Positions 37,120 to 48,792 are shown, numbered from the stretch's first letter. The stretch is DNA of 64,000 bases from Pseudomonas knackmussii B13 (GCF_000689415.1 NZ_HG322950.1:5401501-5465500); one strand, 5' to 3'. Notes: generated from the sequence alone by a model not told the origin. Numbers and translations: made by a program.

Positions 37120-38706
37120 ATGCCCACTGCCCTCACTCGCCTTATCCACAGCTGCGCGCTGATCCTCGCCGCGTTGCTACCCCTGTCGGCCCTCGCCGGC
37201 CCCGCCCAGGACTTCGCCTCCGCCGACAACGACGCGCGCGGCAAGCTGCTCGAACAATGGGCCGCCGCCCCTGAAGCTGACCGCCTGCCGCTGCTCGAAG
37301 CGCTGCTGGCCGGCAAGTTCGCCGTCGACAGCCAGAACCACGCCTTCCTGCTCGGCGACGACAAGCAGTACCACGCCGCCGAAGGCGATGCCGCGCCCGC
37401 CGGCGAGCCCGACAAGCTGCGCCTGAACAACCGCCTGCGCGGCCTGCTCAACACCGCCCTGGCCAGCCACCAACTGGTGGCGAAAGCCCCGGCCGTGCGC
37501 CTGGAAGCCGCGCGCCAGTTGCAGAAGACCGCCAAGCCCGCGCAGCGCAACCTGCTCGCCTACCGCGTCGGCCTGGAGCCGGACGACTCGGTGAAGGCCG
37601 CCCTGCAGCTCGCCCTGGCCAAACTGCAACTGGCCGACAGCGATCCGCAGGTGCGCCTTTCCGCCGTGCGCCTGCTCGGCGAATCCGGCGATCCGCTGGC
37701 CCTCACTCGCCTGCAGAACCTGCTCGACCCGACCGCCGAAGCCGACGACCAAGTGCGCACCGCCGCCGCCACCAGCCTGGCCCAGGTAAAACGCCGGCTG
37801 ATGGTCGGCGACCTCCTCGGCCAAGCCTTCAGCGGCCTGTCGCTGGGCTCGATCCTGCTGCTCGCCGCGCTTGGCCTGGCGATCACCTACGGCCTGCTCG
37901 GGGTGATCAACATGGCCCACGGCGAGATGCTGATGCTCGGCGCCTACTCCACCTACGTGGTGCAGACGCTGTTGCAACGCTTCGCGCCCGGCCTGCTTGA
38001 GTTCTATCCGCTGCTCGCGCTGCCGGTGGCCTTCCTGGTCACCGCCGCCATCGGCATGGCCCTGGAGCGCACGGTGATCCGCCACCTCTATGGCCGCCCG
38101 CTGGAAACCCTGCTCGCCACCTGGGGCATCAGCCTGGTGCTGATCCAACTGGTGCGCGCACTGTTCGGCGCGCAGAACGTCGAGGTCGCCAACCCGGCCT
38201 GGCTGTCCGGTGGCATCCAGGTGCTGCCAAACCTCGTGCTGCCGTGGAACCGCATCGTCATCATCGGCTTCGCGCTCTTCGTGCTGGCGCTCACCTGGCT
38301 GCTGCTCAACCGCACGCGGCTGGGCCTGAACGTCCGCGCGGTGACCCAGAACCGCAACATGGCGGCCTGCTGCGGCGTGCCCACCGGGCGCGTGGACATG
38401 CTCGCCTTCGGCCTCGGCTCGGGCATCGCCGGGCTGGGAGGCGTGGCCCTGTCGCAGGTCGGCAACGTCGGCCCGGACCTCGGCCAGAGCTACATCATCG
38501 ACTCCTTCCTGGTGGTGGTGCTCGGCGGCGTTGGCCAGCTCGCCGGCAGCGTCTGCGCCGCCTTCGGCCTGGGCGTGGCGAACAAGATCCTCGAACCGCA
38601 GATCGGCGCGGTGCTGGGCAAGATCCTGATCCTCGCGCTGATCATCCTGTTCATCCAGAAGCGCCCGCAGGGCCTCTTCGCCCTCAAGGGGAGGTTCGTC
38701 GAATGA
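37120..38706 (+). CDS. urtB: Urea ABC transporter permease UrtB
   Basis: The 528 residues are longer than a LivH-type permease because of an N-terminal exported domain (signal peptide 1-26, then about 200 helical residues with HEAT-like pairs, LQLALAKLQLADSDPQVRLSAVRLL). Membrane permease segments follow from about 235 (GSILLLAALGLAITYGLLGVINMAHGE). This two-part structure is usual for UrtB of proteobacteria. It forms the channel with UrtC. Its TGA overlaps the urtC ATG. Confidence 0.94.
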   Translation: MPTALTRLIHSCALILAALLPLSALAGPAQDFASADNDARGKLLEQWAAAPEADRLPLLEALLAGKFAVDSQNHAFLLGDDKQYHAAEGDAAPAGEPDKLRLNNRLRGLLNTALASHQLVAKAPAVRLEAARQLQKTAKPAQRNLLAYRVGLEPDDSVKAALQLALAKLQLADSDPQVRLSAVRLLGESGDPLALTRLQNLLDPTAEADDQVRTAAATSLAQVKRRLMVGDLLGQAFSGLSLGSILLLAALGLAITYGLLGVINMAHGEMLMLGAYSTYVVQTLLQRFAPGLLEFYPLLALPVAFLVTAAIGMALERTVIRHLYGRPLETLLATWGISLVLIQLVRALFGAQNVEVANPAWLSGGIQVLPNLVLPWNRIVIIGFALFVLALTWLLLNRTRLGLNVRAVTQNRNMAACCGVPTGRVDMLAFGLGSGIAGLGGVALSQVGNVGPDLGQSYIIDSFLVVVLGGVGQLAGSVCAAFGLGVANKILEPQIGAVLGKILILALIILFIQKRPQGLFALKGRFVE

Positions 38707-39778
38707 ACCAGCCACTGACCGTCAGCGCCGCGCAGAAGGCCGGGCCGAAGCTGACCCTCGGCCTCGCCGGGCTGGCCTTCGCCGTGTTCCTGGCGCTGCC
38801 GCTGCTGCACCTGCTGCCGGAAGGCAGCGCGCTGCACCTGTCCGCCTACGGCCTGACGCTGACCGGCAAGATCCTCTGCTACGCCATAGTCGCGCTGGCC
38901 CTGGACCTGGTCTGGGGCTATGCCGGCCTGCTGTCCCTCGGCCACGGCCTGTTCTTCGCCCTGGGCGGCTACGCCATGGGCATGTACCTGATGCGCGAAG
39001 CCTCGGGCGACAGCCTGCCGGCGTTCATGACCTTCCTCTCCTGGACGCAGCTGCCCTGGTACTGGCAAGGCACCCAGCACTTCCTCTGGGCGCTGTGCCT
39101 GGTGGTCCTGGCGCCGGGACTGCTGGCCTTCGTGTTCGGCTTCTTCGCCTTCCGCTCGCGGATCAAGGGCGTGTACTTCTCGATCATGACCCAGGCCCTG
39201 ACCTACGCCGGCATGCTGCTGTTCTTCCGCAACGAGACCGGCTTCGGCGGCAACAACGGCTTCACCGACTTCCGCAGCATCCTTGGCTTCCCGATCACCG
39301 CGCCGGGCACCCGTGCCGCGCTGTTCCTGGCCATCGTCCTGCTGCTGGCGGCGAGCCTGGCGCTGGGCTTCGCCCTGGCGCGCAGCAAGTTCGGCCGGGT
39401 GCTCACCGCCCTGCGCGATGCCGAGAACCGCCTGATGTTCTGTGGCTACGACCCGCGCGGCTACAAGCTCTTCGTCTGGACCCTGTCAGCAGTGATCTGC
39501 GGCCTGGCCGGCGCGCTATTCGTGCCTCTAGTAGGAATCATCAACCCCAGCGAGATGTCGCCGACCAACTCCATCGAGGCCGCCGTCTGGGTCGCCCTCG
39601 GCGGGCGCGGCAGCCTGATCGGCCCGCTGCTCGGCGCCGGCGTGGTAAACGGCGCGAAGAGCTGGTTCACCGTGGCCTTCCCGGAATACTGGCTGTTCTT
39701 CCTCGGCGCCCTGTTCATCGTCGTCACCCTGTACCTGCCCCGGGGCATCCTCGGGCTGATCAAGCGGGAGAAAGCGCA

Positions 39779-39782
<4 letters not shown>
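38703..39782 (+). CDS. urtC: Urea ABC transporter permease UrtC
   Basis: The 359-residue LivM-type permease has about nine hydrophobic segments and the family motif LDLVWGYAGLLSLGHGLFFALGGYAMGMYLM. It pairs with UrtB. The ATG at 38703 overlaps the urtB stop (ATGA), and its own stop overlaps the urtD start in the same way, indicating tight translational coupling. Confidence 0.95.
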
Positions 39783-40624
<842 letters not shown>

Positions 40625-40648
40625 GGCGCCCACCCGAGAACCGGAACC

Positions 40649-40682
40649 GTAGGGCGAATGAGGCTACGCCTTATCCGCCGCC
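40649..40682. repeat. GTAGGGCGAAT-type repeat between urtD and urtE
   Basis: GTAGGGCGAATGAGGCTACG continues to CCTTATCCGCCGCC. It belongs to the same dispersed family as the elements at 45751 and 50224-50369 (GTAGGGCGAATAACC...GGTTATCCGCC). Here it sits inside an operon. Confidence 0.6.
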
Positions 40683-40700
40683 AAACGCAGGGAAGAACCC

Positions 40701-41399
40701 ATGCTGCAAGTCGACAAACTCCACCAGTACTACGGCGGCAGCCACATCCTCCGTGGCCTGTCGTTCGACGCGAAGATCGGCGAAGTCACCTGCCTGCTCG
40801 GACGCAACGGCGTCGGCAAGACCACCCTGCTGCGCTGCCTGATGGGCCTGGTGCCGGCGCGCGAGGGCAGCGTCGCCTGGGAAGGCAAGACCATCACCGG
40901 CTTCAAGCCGCACCAGCGGGTGCACGCCGGCATCGCCTACGTACCCCAGGGCCGCGAGATCTTCCCGCGCCTGTCGGTCGAGGAAAACCTGCTGATGGGC
41001 CTCTCACGCTTCAGCGCCAAGGAAGCCAAGGCGGTGCCGGACTTCATCTACGAACTCTTCCCGGTGCTGCGCGAGATGAAGCAGCGCCGCGGCGGCGACC
41101 TTTCCGGCGGCCAGCAGCAACAACTGGCCATCGGCCGCGCCTTGGCCAGCCGCCCGCGCCTGCTGATCCTCGACGAACCCACCGAAGGCATCCAGCCCTC
41201 GGTGATCAAGGAGATCGGCGCGGTGATCAAGAAGCTCGCCCAGCGCGGCGACATGGCCATCCTGCTGGTGGAACAGTTCTACGACTTCGCCGCCGAACTG
41301 GCCGACCAGTACCTGGTGATGGCGCGCGGCGAGATCGTCCAGCAAGGGCGCGGGGCGGATATGGAAAGCGAGGGCGTGCGCGGGCTCGTGGCCATCTGA
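40701..41399 (+). CDS. urtE: Urea ABC transporter ATP-binding protein UrtE
   Basis: The 232-residue LivF-type ATPase has Walker A LLGRNGVGKTTLLR (about 32-45), signature DLSGGQQQQLAIGRALA, Walker B LLILDEPTEGIQPSV and the H-loop switch replaced by LLVEQFYDFA as in LivF proteins. The DEPTEGIQPSVI stretch is characteristic of UrtE. It completes the urtABCDE operon. Confidence 0.95.
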   Translation: MLQVDKLHQYYGGSHILRGLSFDAKIGEVTCLLGRNGVGKTTLLRCLMGLVPAREGSVAWEGKTITGFKPHQRVHAGIAYVPQGREIFPRLSVEENLLMGLSRFSAKEAKAVPDFIYELFPVLREMKQRRGGDLSGGQQQQLAIGRALASRPRLLILDEPTEGIQPSVIKEIGAVIKKLAQRGDMAILLVEQFYDFAAELADQYLVMARGEIVQQGRGADMESEGVRGLVAI

Positions 41400-41418
41400 T
41401 GCTGAAGAGCACTGCCTT

Positions 41419-41497
41419 CTGGGTTCCCGCGTTCGCGGGAATGACGTTGGGGAAATACGATCTTGACCCCGTCTTCCCCGCGAACGCGGGGACCCAG
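41419..41497. repeat. Long inverted repeat between urtE and ureD
   Basis: CTGGGTTCCCGCGTTCGCGG on the left is mirrored by TCCCCGCGAACGCGGGGACC then CAG on the right, about 34 bases apart, each arm also having an inner CCCGCG/CGCGGG palindrome. It resembles a widely dispersed extragenic palindrome family and probably ends the urt transcript. Confidence 0.65.
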
Positions 41498-41506
41498 AAA
41501 CACATC

Positions 41507-41524
41507 CGCACCAGAGTAGTGCAT
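41507..41524 (+). promoter_or_regulatory. NtrC-like enhancer site upstream of ureD
   Basis: GCACC-AGAGT-AGTGC matches the NtrC consensus GCACC-N5-GGTGC with one mismatch. It is centred about 140 bases upstream of the start expected from the -24/-12 element at 41631, within the range of NtrC enhancers. Confidence 0.5.
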
Positions 41525-41630
41525 GGCAATTACACCACGCACCGCAACCGCGCCCATAGCTGACCGATCGGACAACCGCCGCCCCGCGCAGAACCAGGCC
41601 TTCCGGGGATCGCGCACTATCCTGGCGCAG

Positions 41631-41647
41631 AAGGCACGCCAATTGCT
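41631..41647 (+). promoter_or_regulatory. Sigma-54 (-24/-12) promoter of the urease genes
   Basis: AAGGCACG-CCAA-TTGCT matches TGGCAC-N5-TTGC with one mismatch. GG (41633-41634) and GC (41645-41646) are separated by exactly 10 bases. Transcription would start near 41658, just before ureD. Confidence 0.7.
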
Positions 41648-41675
41648 CTGACCACGGCTATCTCCCGCACGGCCC

Positions 41676-42515
41676 ATGCCCATGAACGCCCCCGCCAACC
41701 TCTTCCACCCCGCCTGGCACGCCGAGCTGGAGCTGGCCTATGCCCGCTTCGGCGACGGCACGCGGCCGGTGAAGCGGCGCCACCTCGGCCCGCTGCGGGT
41801 GCAGAAGCACCTCTACGCCGAGGGCCCGGAGGTCTGCCAGCACATAGTCGTGCACCCGCCCGGCGGAATCGCTGGCGGCGACACCCTCGACCTAGATATC
41901 CACGCTGGCGGGAACGCCTGGGCGCAGCTCACCAGCCCCGGCGCCGCCAAGTGGTATCGCGCGGCCTGCCCGGCGCGGCAATCGCTGCGCATTCGCGTTG
42001 AACCCGGCGCGACCCTGGAATGGCTGCCGCAGGAAACCATCGTCTTCTCCGGCGCCCAGACCGAGCTGCACACCGAGATCGACCTCACCGGCGACGCCCG
42101 CCTGTTCTACTGGGACGTGGTCGCCCTCGGCCGCCCGGCCAGCGGCGAACGCTTCAACCAGGGCCGCTTCAGCGCCGCCCTCGACATCCGCCGCGACGGT
42201 CGCCGCCTCTGGCACGAGCGCCAGCGCATCGAAGGCGGCGACCGCCTGCTCGACTCGCCCATCGGCCTCGCCGGCCAACCGGTGATGGCCACCCTGATCG
42301 CCAGCGGGCAGCTCGACGCCGAGCTGCTGGAAGCCTGCCGCGCGCTGCCTTGCCAGGGCCGCGGCAACCTGACCCAATTGCCCGGCCTGGTGGTCGCCCG
42401 CTGCCTGGCCGCCGAGGCGCTGCACGCCCGCGCCTGGCTGATCGAACTCTGGCGCCTGCTGCGGCCGGCGCTGCTCGGCCGCGAGGCCGTACCTCCCCGA
42501 ATCTGGAGCACGTAG
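41676..42515 (+). CDS. ureD: Urease accessory protein UreD
   Basis: The 279-residue protein has the UreD/UreH signatures RHLGPLRVQKHLYAEGPEVCQ, HPPGGIAGGD, LTSPGAAKWYR and WLPQETIVFSGA. UreD binds apo-urease and recruits UreFG for nickel insertion. Two in-frame ATGs, at 41676 and 41682, are both possible; neither has a strong RBS. It opens the urease gene group, as in P. aeruginosa. Confidence 0.94.
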   Translation: MPMNAPANLFHPAWHAELELAYARFGDGTRPVKRRHLGPLRVQKHLYAEGPEVCQHIVVHPPGGIAGGDTLDLDIHAGGNAWAQLTSPGAAKWYRAACPARQSLRIRVEPGATLEWLPQETIVFSGAQTELHTEIDLTGDARLFYWDVVALGRPASGERFNQGRFSAALDIRRDGRRLWHERQRIEGGDRLLDSPIGLAGQPVMATLIASGQLDAELLEACRALPCQGRGNLTQLPGLVVARCLAAEALHARAWLIELWRLLRPALLGREAVPPRIWST

Positions 42516-42729
42516 GCGAGGCCATCAGCCGTTCCGATCAGCGCGCCTGTAATTCATTTGGAGAACAGCATGAACGATCTTGAATACCGGCCCTTCGGGT
42601 TGCGGCCTGGCGACTCGCCATGCTGCGTTGCGCGCCTAGGAAAGGGAACAACCCTTCCCGTCGGCACGCGCCTTGCCTGACAAGCCGCCAGACCACAACG
42701 CACTGACCTGAACGACTGAAGGACTCGCC

Positions 42730-43032
<303 letters not shown>

Positions 43033-43087
43033 CAGCCGGCGCAGACCGGCGACCCCACGACTGAACCTGCCTGAAGGACGAATCCAA

Positions 43088-43594
43088 GTGCTTATCCGCG
43101 AAGCCACCCCCGCCGACCTCGAAGCCCTGCGCGACATCTACAACGACGCCGTGCTCAACACCACCGCGATCTGGAACGAGATCGCCATCGACGTGGAGAA
43201 CCGCCGCGCCTGGCTGGAACTGCGCGCCCAGCAGGGCTTCCCGGTGCTGGTCTGCGAAGACGGCGGCGAAGTGGTCGGCTATTCGAGCTACGGCCCCTGG
43301 CGCGCCTTCGACGGCTTCCGCGAGACGGTCGAGCACTCGGTCTACGTGCGCGCCGACCAGCGCGGAAAAGGCCTCGGCGTGGTGCTCCTGCAAGCGCTGG
43401 TCGAGCGCGCCCGCGCCCAGGGCCTGCACGTGATGGTGGCCGCCATCGAGAGCGGCAACGCCGCCTCGATCCGCCTGCACGAGCGCCTCGGTTTCGTCAC
43501 CACCGGGCAGATGCCGCAAGTCGGCCAGAAGTTCGGCCGCTGGCTCGACCTGACCTTCATGCAACTGATCCTCGACCCAAGGAGCGCCCCATGA
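43088..43594 (+). CDS. GNAT acetyltransferase, phosphinothricin/methionine-sulfoximine type
   Basis: The 168-residue protein starts at a GTG after GAAGGACGA. The GNAT fold shows motif A (VYVRADQRGKGLGVVLLQALV) and motif B (NAASIRLHERLGF), with the family-specific EHSVYV and LNTTAIWNE segments of Pat/MddA-type enzymes that acetylate methionine sulfoximine and phosphinothricin. Its place inside the urease genes, with its TGA overlapping the ureB ATG, is shared with P. aeruginosa. It may protect glutamine synthetase from inhibitors; that link to nitrogen metabolism is inferred. Confidence 0.9.
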   Translation: MLIREATPADLEALRDIYNDAVLNTTAIWNEIAIDVENRRAWLELRAQQGFPVLVCEDGGEVVGYSSYGPWRAFDGFRETVEHSVYVRADQRGKGLGVVLLQALVERARAQGLHVMVAAIESGNAASIRLHERLGFVTTGQMPQVGQKFGRWLDLTFMQLILDPRSAP

Positions 43595-43896
43595 TCCCTG
43601 GCGAATACGACATCCAGCCCGGCGAGATCGAACTCAACGCCGGCCGCCGCACCCTCGCGCTGACGGTGGCCAACAGCGGCGACCGACCGATCCAGGTCGG
43701 CTCGCACTACCACTTCTTCGAGACCAACGACGCCCTGCAATTCGACCGCGCCGCCACCCGCGGCATGCGTCTGAACATCCCCGCCGGCACCGCGGTGCGC
43801 TTCGAACCCGGGCAGAGCCGCGAGGTCGAGCTGGTCGAACTGGCTGGCGCGCGGCGGGTTTACGGATTTGCCGGACGAGTGATGGGCGACCTCTGA
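43591..43896 (+). CDS. ureB: Urease beta subunit
   Basis: The 101-residue protein has the UreB signatures MIPGEYDIQPGEIELNAGR, RPIQVGSHYHFFETN, LNIPAGTAVRFEPGQ and YGFAGRVMG. It starts by ATGA overlap with the acetyltransferase gene and is followed 34 bases later by ureC. Confidence 0.97.
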   Translation: MIPGEYDIQPGEIELNAGRRTLALTVANSGDRPIQVGSHYHFFETNDALQFDRAATRGMRLNIPAGTAVRFEPGQSREVELVELAGARRVYGFAGRVMGDL

Positions 43897-43930
43897 ACGC
43901 CCCGCCCAGACAATCATCAAGGAGCGCTGG

Positions 43931-45631
<1,701 letters not shown>

Positions 45632-45650
45632 GGGAGTGCGCGGGACAGCT

Positions 45651-45783
45651 GTAGGAGCGGCCCATGGCCGCGAATCGCGCGCATGGCGCGCTCCTACAAG
45701 GGGCATTGCTGCGAGGATTTCGCGGATGAGATCCGCTCCTACGACAGACCGTAGGGCGAATAACCCCGAAGGGGTTATCCGCC
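45651..45783. repeat. Cluster of REP-type palindromes after ureC
   Basis: Three elements follow one another: a GTAGGAGC palindrome (45651-45697, arms GTAGGAGCGGCCCATGGCCG / GGCGCGCTCCTAC), a half element CGCGGATGAGATCCGCTCC then TAC (45721-45742), and a GTAGGGCGAATAACCCCGAA / GGGGTTATCCGCC palindrome (45751-45783). They fill the gap between convergent genes. Confidence 0.75.
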
Positions 45784-45805
45784 AATCAATCCGTACAGGA
45801 GCGAG

Positions 45806-46072
45806 CTAGCGCAGCTGGCTGTCCTTGCTCCCGCGCCGGTTGTAACCGGCATAGGCTGCCTGCTCCTTGTCGTGCGCGGCCTGGCAGTTCACGCACAGGT
45901 GCACGCCGGGCACGGCCTTACGCCGCGCCTCGGGAATGACTGCATCGCACTCTTCGCAATGCGTCAGGCTTTCGCCTGTGGGCATCTGGCTGCGGGCGCG
46001 CGCGATGGCGTCTTCGATGGTGCTGTCGATCTGTTCCTGCACGGCGCCGTCGTTCGCCCAACCGCTGGCCAT
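45806..46072 (-). CDS. DksA/TraR-type C4 zinc-finger protein
   Basis: The 88-residue protein has a helical N-terminus and the four-cysteine finger CEEC (39-42) ... CVNC (60-63) in the arrangement HCEECDAVIPEARRKAVPGVHLCVNCQ. It is much shorter than DksA and resembles YbiI/TraR proteins, which act at the RNA polymerase secondary channel in some cases. It is divergent from the gene for a secreted protein at 46250. Confidence 0.85.
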   Translation of the reverse strand: MASGWANDGAVQEQIDSTIEDAIARARSQMPTGESLTHCEECDAVIPEARRKAVPGVHLCVNCQAAHDKEQAAYAGYNRRGSKDSQLR

Positions 46073-46249
46073 GGCAACCTCCGATCAAAATTTGTACAGA
46101 CTGCAGATATGGCGCTCATGCGCCGGCATTGCAAGAGGCGCCCATCGCGGCGCTTTTTCGCGCGATAACGCACGCCGCTCTGGAATGGGGCTTCCCCGCG
46201 CGCCGCGCAACGAGAACAATAGCGCGCTTTGCCGTTCTGGACGTTCTCG

Positions 46250-46918
46250 ATGCGAATCCCCTCTACCCATCTCCGCCGCTGGCTGCCGCTGGCTCTTCTC
46301 ACCCTGCTCGGCGCCCAGGCACAGGCCGCCGCGCCCGTCAGCAGCCAGGCCAGCCTGATCGACGCCAACCGCTACCTGCTGCTGCTCAGCGCCACCGGCG
46401 ACGAGCGCTTCCAGACCTACATGGAAAACACCGGCAAGCGCCTCGACGCGAGCCTGGCCGCCAACCAGGACCCCGCGCTGCGCGAGCTGTGGAGCAACTT
46501 CCAGCAAGGCAGCCGCAAGCTGGTCGGCAGCTTCGCCACGCAGAAGCTCACGGCCCAACAGAAGATGAGCCAGAGCCTGGCGCTGGAAGAACCCGTCACC
46601 GCCTACCTCAAGGCGCATCCGCAGGCCACGCCGACCCTGGCCGACAACCTGCGCCTGCGCGCCCTGCTCGCCGCCCGCGAGGCCAACCTGCGCAGCGCCG
46701 ATCCGAAGCAGGCCGACGCCGAGGCCGAGCAGATCAAGGCGCTGGACGCCGGCATCCAGCAGCAAATCGACGGGCTGGCGAAGGCCGACCCGACCCTGCA
46801 CGCCGACCTGAGCAACCGCTGGCACTACCTGCAGGTCAGCCAGAAGAACGGCAAGCTGCTGCCCTACCCGTTCAACGCGCAGATCGACGCCATGCTCGGC
46901 AAGCTGGACGCGCGCTGA
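46250..46918 (+). CDS. Secreted protein of unknown function, paralogue A
   Basis: The 222 residues begin with a signal peptide (MRIPSTHLRRWLPLALLTLL, cleavage AQA-AA near 25) followed by a mainly helical, Ala/Leu/Gln-rich domain. I do not recognise a named family. It shares with the next gene the motifs ATGDERF (near 48), LxxNLRxxALLxAxxAN, and the C-terminal YLQVSQ...LLPYPFNAQIDAMLGKLD, so the pair arose by duplication. The ATG at 46250 was preferred to the one at 46229 because the signal peptide then begins with the charged MRIPS segment. Confidence 0.7.
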   Translation: MRIPSTHLRRWLPLALLTLLGAQAQAAAPVSSQASLIDANRYLLLLSATGDERFQTYMENTGKRLDASLAANQDPALRELWSNFQQGSRKLVGSFATQKLTAQQKMSQSLALEEPVTAYLKAHPQATPTLADNLRLRALLAAREANLRSADPKQADAEAEQIKALDAGIQQQIDGLAKADPTLHADLSNRWHYLQVSQKNGKLLPYPFNAQIDAMLGKLDAR

Positions 46919-47044
46919 CTCGATTCGTACGGAGAGAATCAGACTTTTCCGATATCTCCGACAGCCAACGGAGAGCAGAATGACAGCCCCCCGCGAGCCG
47001 GGACCGCCCCTCCGGCACCGGTTCGCGCATGTACTCCTTTTGGT

Positions 47045-47072
47045 GCTCGCCCACTGGGCGAGCCGTCTTTTT
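47045..47072 (+). terminator. Intrinsic terminator between the two secreted paralogues
   Basis: GCTCGCCC-ACT-GGGCGAGC followed by CGTCTTTTTC is an 8-bp GC stem with a T-tract, 127 bases after the stop of paralogue A. It indicates the two genes are separate transcription units. Confidence 0.75.
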
Positions 47073-47202
47073 CCGCTTGCGGAATCCGGACCGGCCGCTC
47101 CCTCGGGCGCACTGAAAGTACGCCGGGACCGCAGTGCGGGCTCGCTCCACTCGCCTGCCTCCCGGCAGACGACTGACGAGCCCCCCAAGCGGACCTGCCA
47201 CC

Positions 47203-47865
47203 ATGCCTACCCGACTGTCCTCCCTCTTCCGCAACTTGCTGTTGGCTGCACTGACGCTACCCGGCCTGAGCCTGGCCGCCGGCAATGAAACCGCCTACAT
47301 CCTGCAGGATGCTCAGCGCTGCCTGCTGCTGTTCGCCGCCACCGGCGACGAACACTTCCTCCGCTCGCTGCCGAGCCTGGCCGAACGCTACGAGAAGCAG
47401 CTCGCCGACCAACCGGGCGCCACCGCCATGTCGCTGTGGAATGTCTGGCTGTTACATCAGAAGTCAGTCGCAGACGCCAGGGCGCATTACGCGCCGGGCA
47501 GTCCGCAACTGCTGGACGCGGTGCGCCAAGCCGGCAAGGCCGTCGATCTGTTGCCAAGATTCCTGCCGGTGGTGCAGGACGAAACACCGCCAACGCTGAC
47601 GGAGAACTTGCGGCAACTGGCGCTACTGGAGGCCCAGGGCGCCAACCAGAAGCTGCTGGGCGGCGACGAGCAGGCGCGGCGCGAAGCGATTGCCGGCCTG
47701 CAAGGGCGCATCGAGGAACAATTGACCGCGCTCCCTGCGAGCCCCGAGAACGAGGCCCTGCGCAGCCACTGGCGTTACCTGCGGCTGAGCGAGCACGAGT
47801 CTGCGACCCTGCTCTACCCGTTCAACGCGCAGCTGGAATACCTGCTCGCGCGCCTGAACGACTGA
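47203..47865 (+). CDS. Secreted protein of unknown function, paralogue B
   Basis: The 220 residues comprise a signal peptide (MPTRLSSLFRNLLLAALTLP, cleavage after SLA near 25) and a helical domain homologous to the preceding gene: ATGDEHF, LTENLRQLALLEAQGANQ and the ending LLYPFNAQLEYLLARLND. No catalytic motif is visible. The helical composition and pairing would suit a periplasmic helical-bundle sensor or binding protein, but this is speculation. It converges on the oxaloacetate decarboxylase gene with 4 bases between stops. Confidence 0.7.
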   Translation: MPTRLSSLFRNLLLAALTLPGLSLAAGNETAYILQDAQRCLLLFAATGDEHFLRSLPSLAERYEKQLADQPGATAMSLWNVWLLHQKSVADARAHYAPGSPQLLDAVRQAGKAVDLLPRFLPVVQDETPPTLTENLRQLALLEAQGANQKLLGGDEQARREAIAGLQGRIEEQLTALPASPENEALRSHWRYLRLSEHESATLLYPFNAQLEYLLARLND

Positions 47866-47869
47866 GCGC

Positions 47870-48733
47870 TTACTCCTTCACTTCCATGTATTCCCTGGCG
47901 AAGATCTGGTACTCCTCCGGCAGGGTGTACTTCTTCGCCAGCTCCGAAGCGGTCAGGTCGGAAGCGTCTACGCCGCGCTGCTCGCGCAGGCAGTCGTAGG
48001 TGGCCTTGATCGCGGCGAAGTAGGCGGCATGGCCGTCCACCACGATGCGCACGCCGAGCTTGGCCAGGCGCTGGTCGTCGCGCAGCGCCGGGTTGCCGTA
48101 GGACACCAGCATCAGCGGCACGCTCAGGTGGCGGGCGATCTGCTCCAGGTGCTCGAAGTCGCGGATGCCGACCATGCAGATGCCGTCGGCGCCGGCGGCC
48201 TGGTAGGCCAGGGTACGACGGATCACGTCATCCACTTCCAGTACCTCGGCGTTGGTCCGCGCGATGATCGCCATCTCCTGATCCACCCGCGCTTCCAGCG
48301 CAGCACGGATCTTGCCGACGCCCTCTTCGACGCTGATCAGGTCGGTGGACTTGCGGCCGAACTGCGCCGGCAACAGCGTGTCCTCGATGGTCAGCGCGGC
48401 GACGCCGGCACGTTCCAGCTCGACGATGGTGCGCATCACGTTGAGCGCGTTGCCGTAGCCGTGGTCGGCGTCGGCAATCACCGGCAGGCGCGCAACGCGA
48501 CCGATGCGGGTGGCCTGCTCGACGAACTCGCTGAGGGTGATGAGTGCGAAGTCGGGGGCAGCCAGAACTTGTAGCGAAGCTACAGAACCACCCAGGATGC
48601 CGACTTCAAAGCCCAGGTCCCCGGCGATGCGTGCGGACATCGGATCGAACACCGAGGCGGTGTGATAGCAGGAGGAGGAGTTCAGCAACGCCCGGAAACT
48701 CTGGCGTAGCTCGTGGTGGGAGGCTCTGTGCAT
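47870..48733 (-). CDS. Oxaloacetate decarboxylase, PEP mutase/isocitrate lyase superfamily
   Basis: The 287-residue protein closely matches, from memory, P. aeruginosa PA4872, a Mg2+-dependent oxaloacetate decarboxylase with a known structure. Superfamily motifs are SVFDPMSARIA, ILGGSVASLQVLAAPD, VIADADHGYGN (metal-binding Asp), TIEDTLLPAQFG and IIARTNAE. The start MHRASHHELRQ at 48733 matches the family; an ATG at 48745 would add four residues. Palindromic sites lie upstream and inside the gene, and a YegD-like gene is divergent. Confidence 0.92.
   Translation of the reverse strand: MHRASHHELRQSFRALLNSSSCYHTASVFDPMSARIAGDLGFEVGILGGSVASLQVLAAPDFALITLSEFVEQATRIGRVARLPVIADADHGYGNALNVMRTIVELERAGVAALTIEDTLLPAQFGRKSTDLISVEEGVGKIRAALEARVDQEMAIIARTNAEVLEVDDVIRRTLAYQAAGADGICMVGIRDFEHLEQIARHLSVPLMLVSYGNPALRDDQRLAKLGVRIVVDGHAAYFAAIKATYDCLREQRGVDASDLTASELAKKYTLPEEYQIFAREYMEVKE
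48570..48584. promoter_or_regulatory. TGTAG-N5-CTACA palindrome inside the decarboxylase gene
   Basis: TGTAG-CGAAG-CTACA has the same arms and spacing as the two palindromes at 48793 and 48819. It lies about 150 bases inside the coding region and could be an auxiliary operator for looping. Confidence 0.45.
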
Positions 48734-48792
48734 GGCGGGATCCAACTGCGATCTGGGGTGGGAAAAGGACTTCGACGGAATCGGAAAACTCG

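Noticed and set aside
42569..42679. A 36-codon ORF (MNDLEYRPFGLRPGDSPCC...) with GGAGAACAGC before its ATG, between ureD and ureA.
   Set aside because: The RBS is acceptable, but the sequence looks like a degraded intergenic repeat, and it has no hydrophobic or family feature. Could be revisited with ribosome profiling.
46980..47288. A 102-residue plus-strand ORF after paralogue A, with GGAGAGCAGA before its ATG.
   Set aside because: It runs through a strong intrinsic terminator (47045-47072) and overlaps the signal peptide of paralogue B in another frame; its composition (Pro/Arg-rich) is that of a G+C-rich shadow frame.
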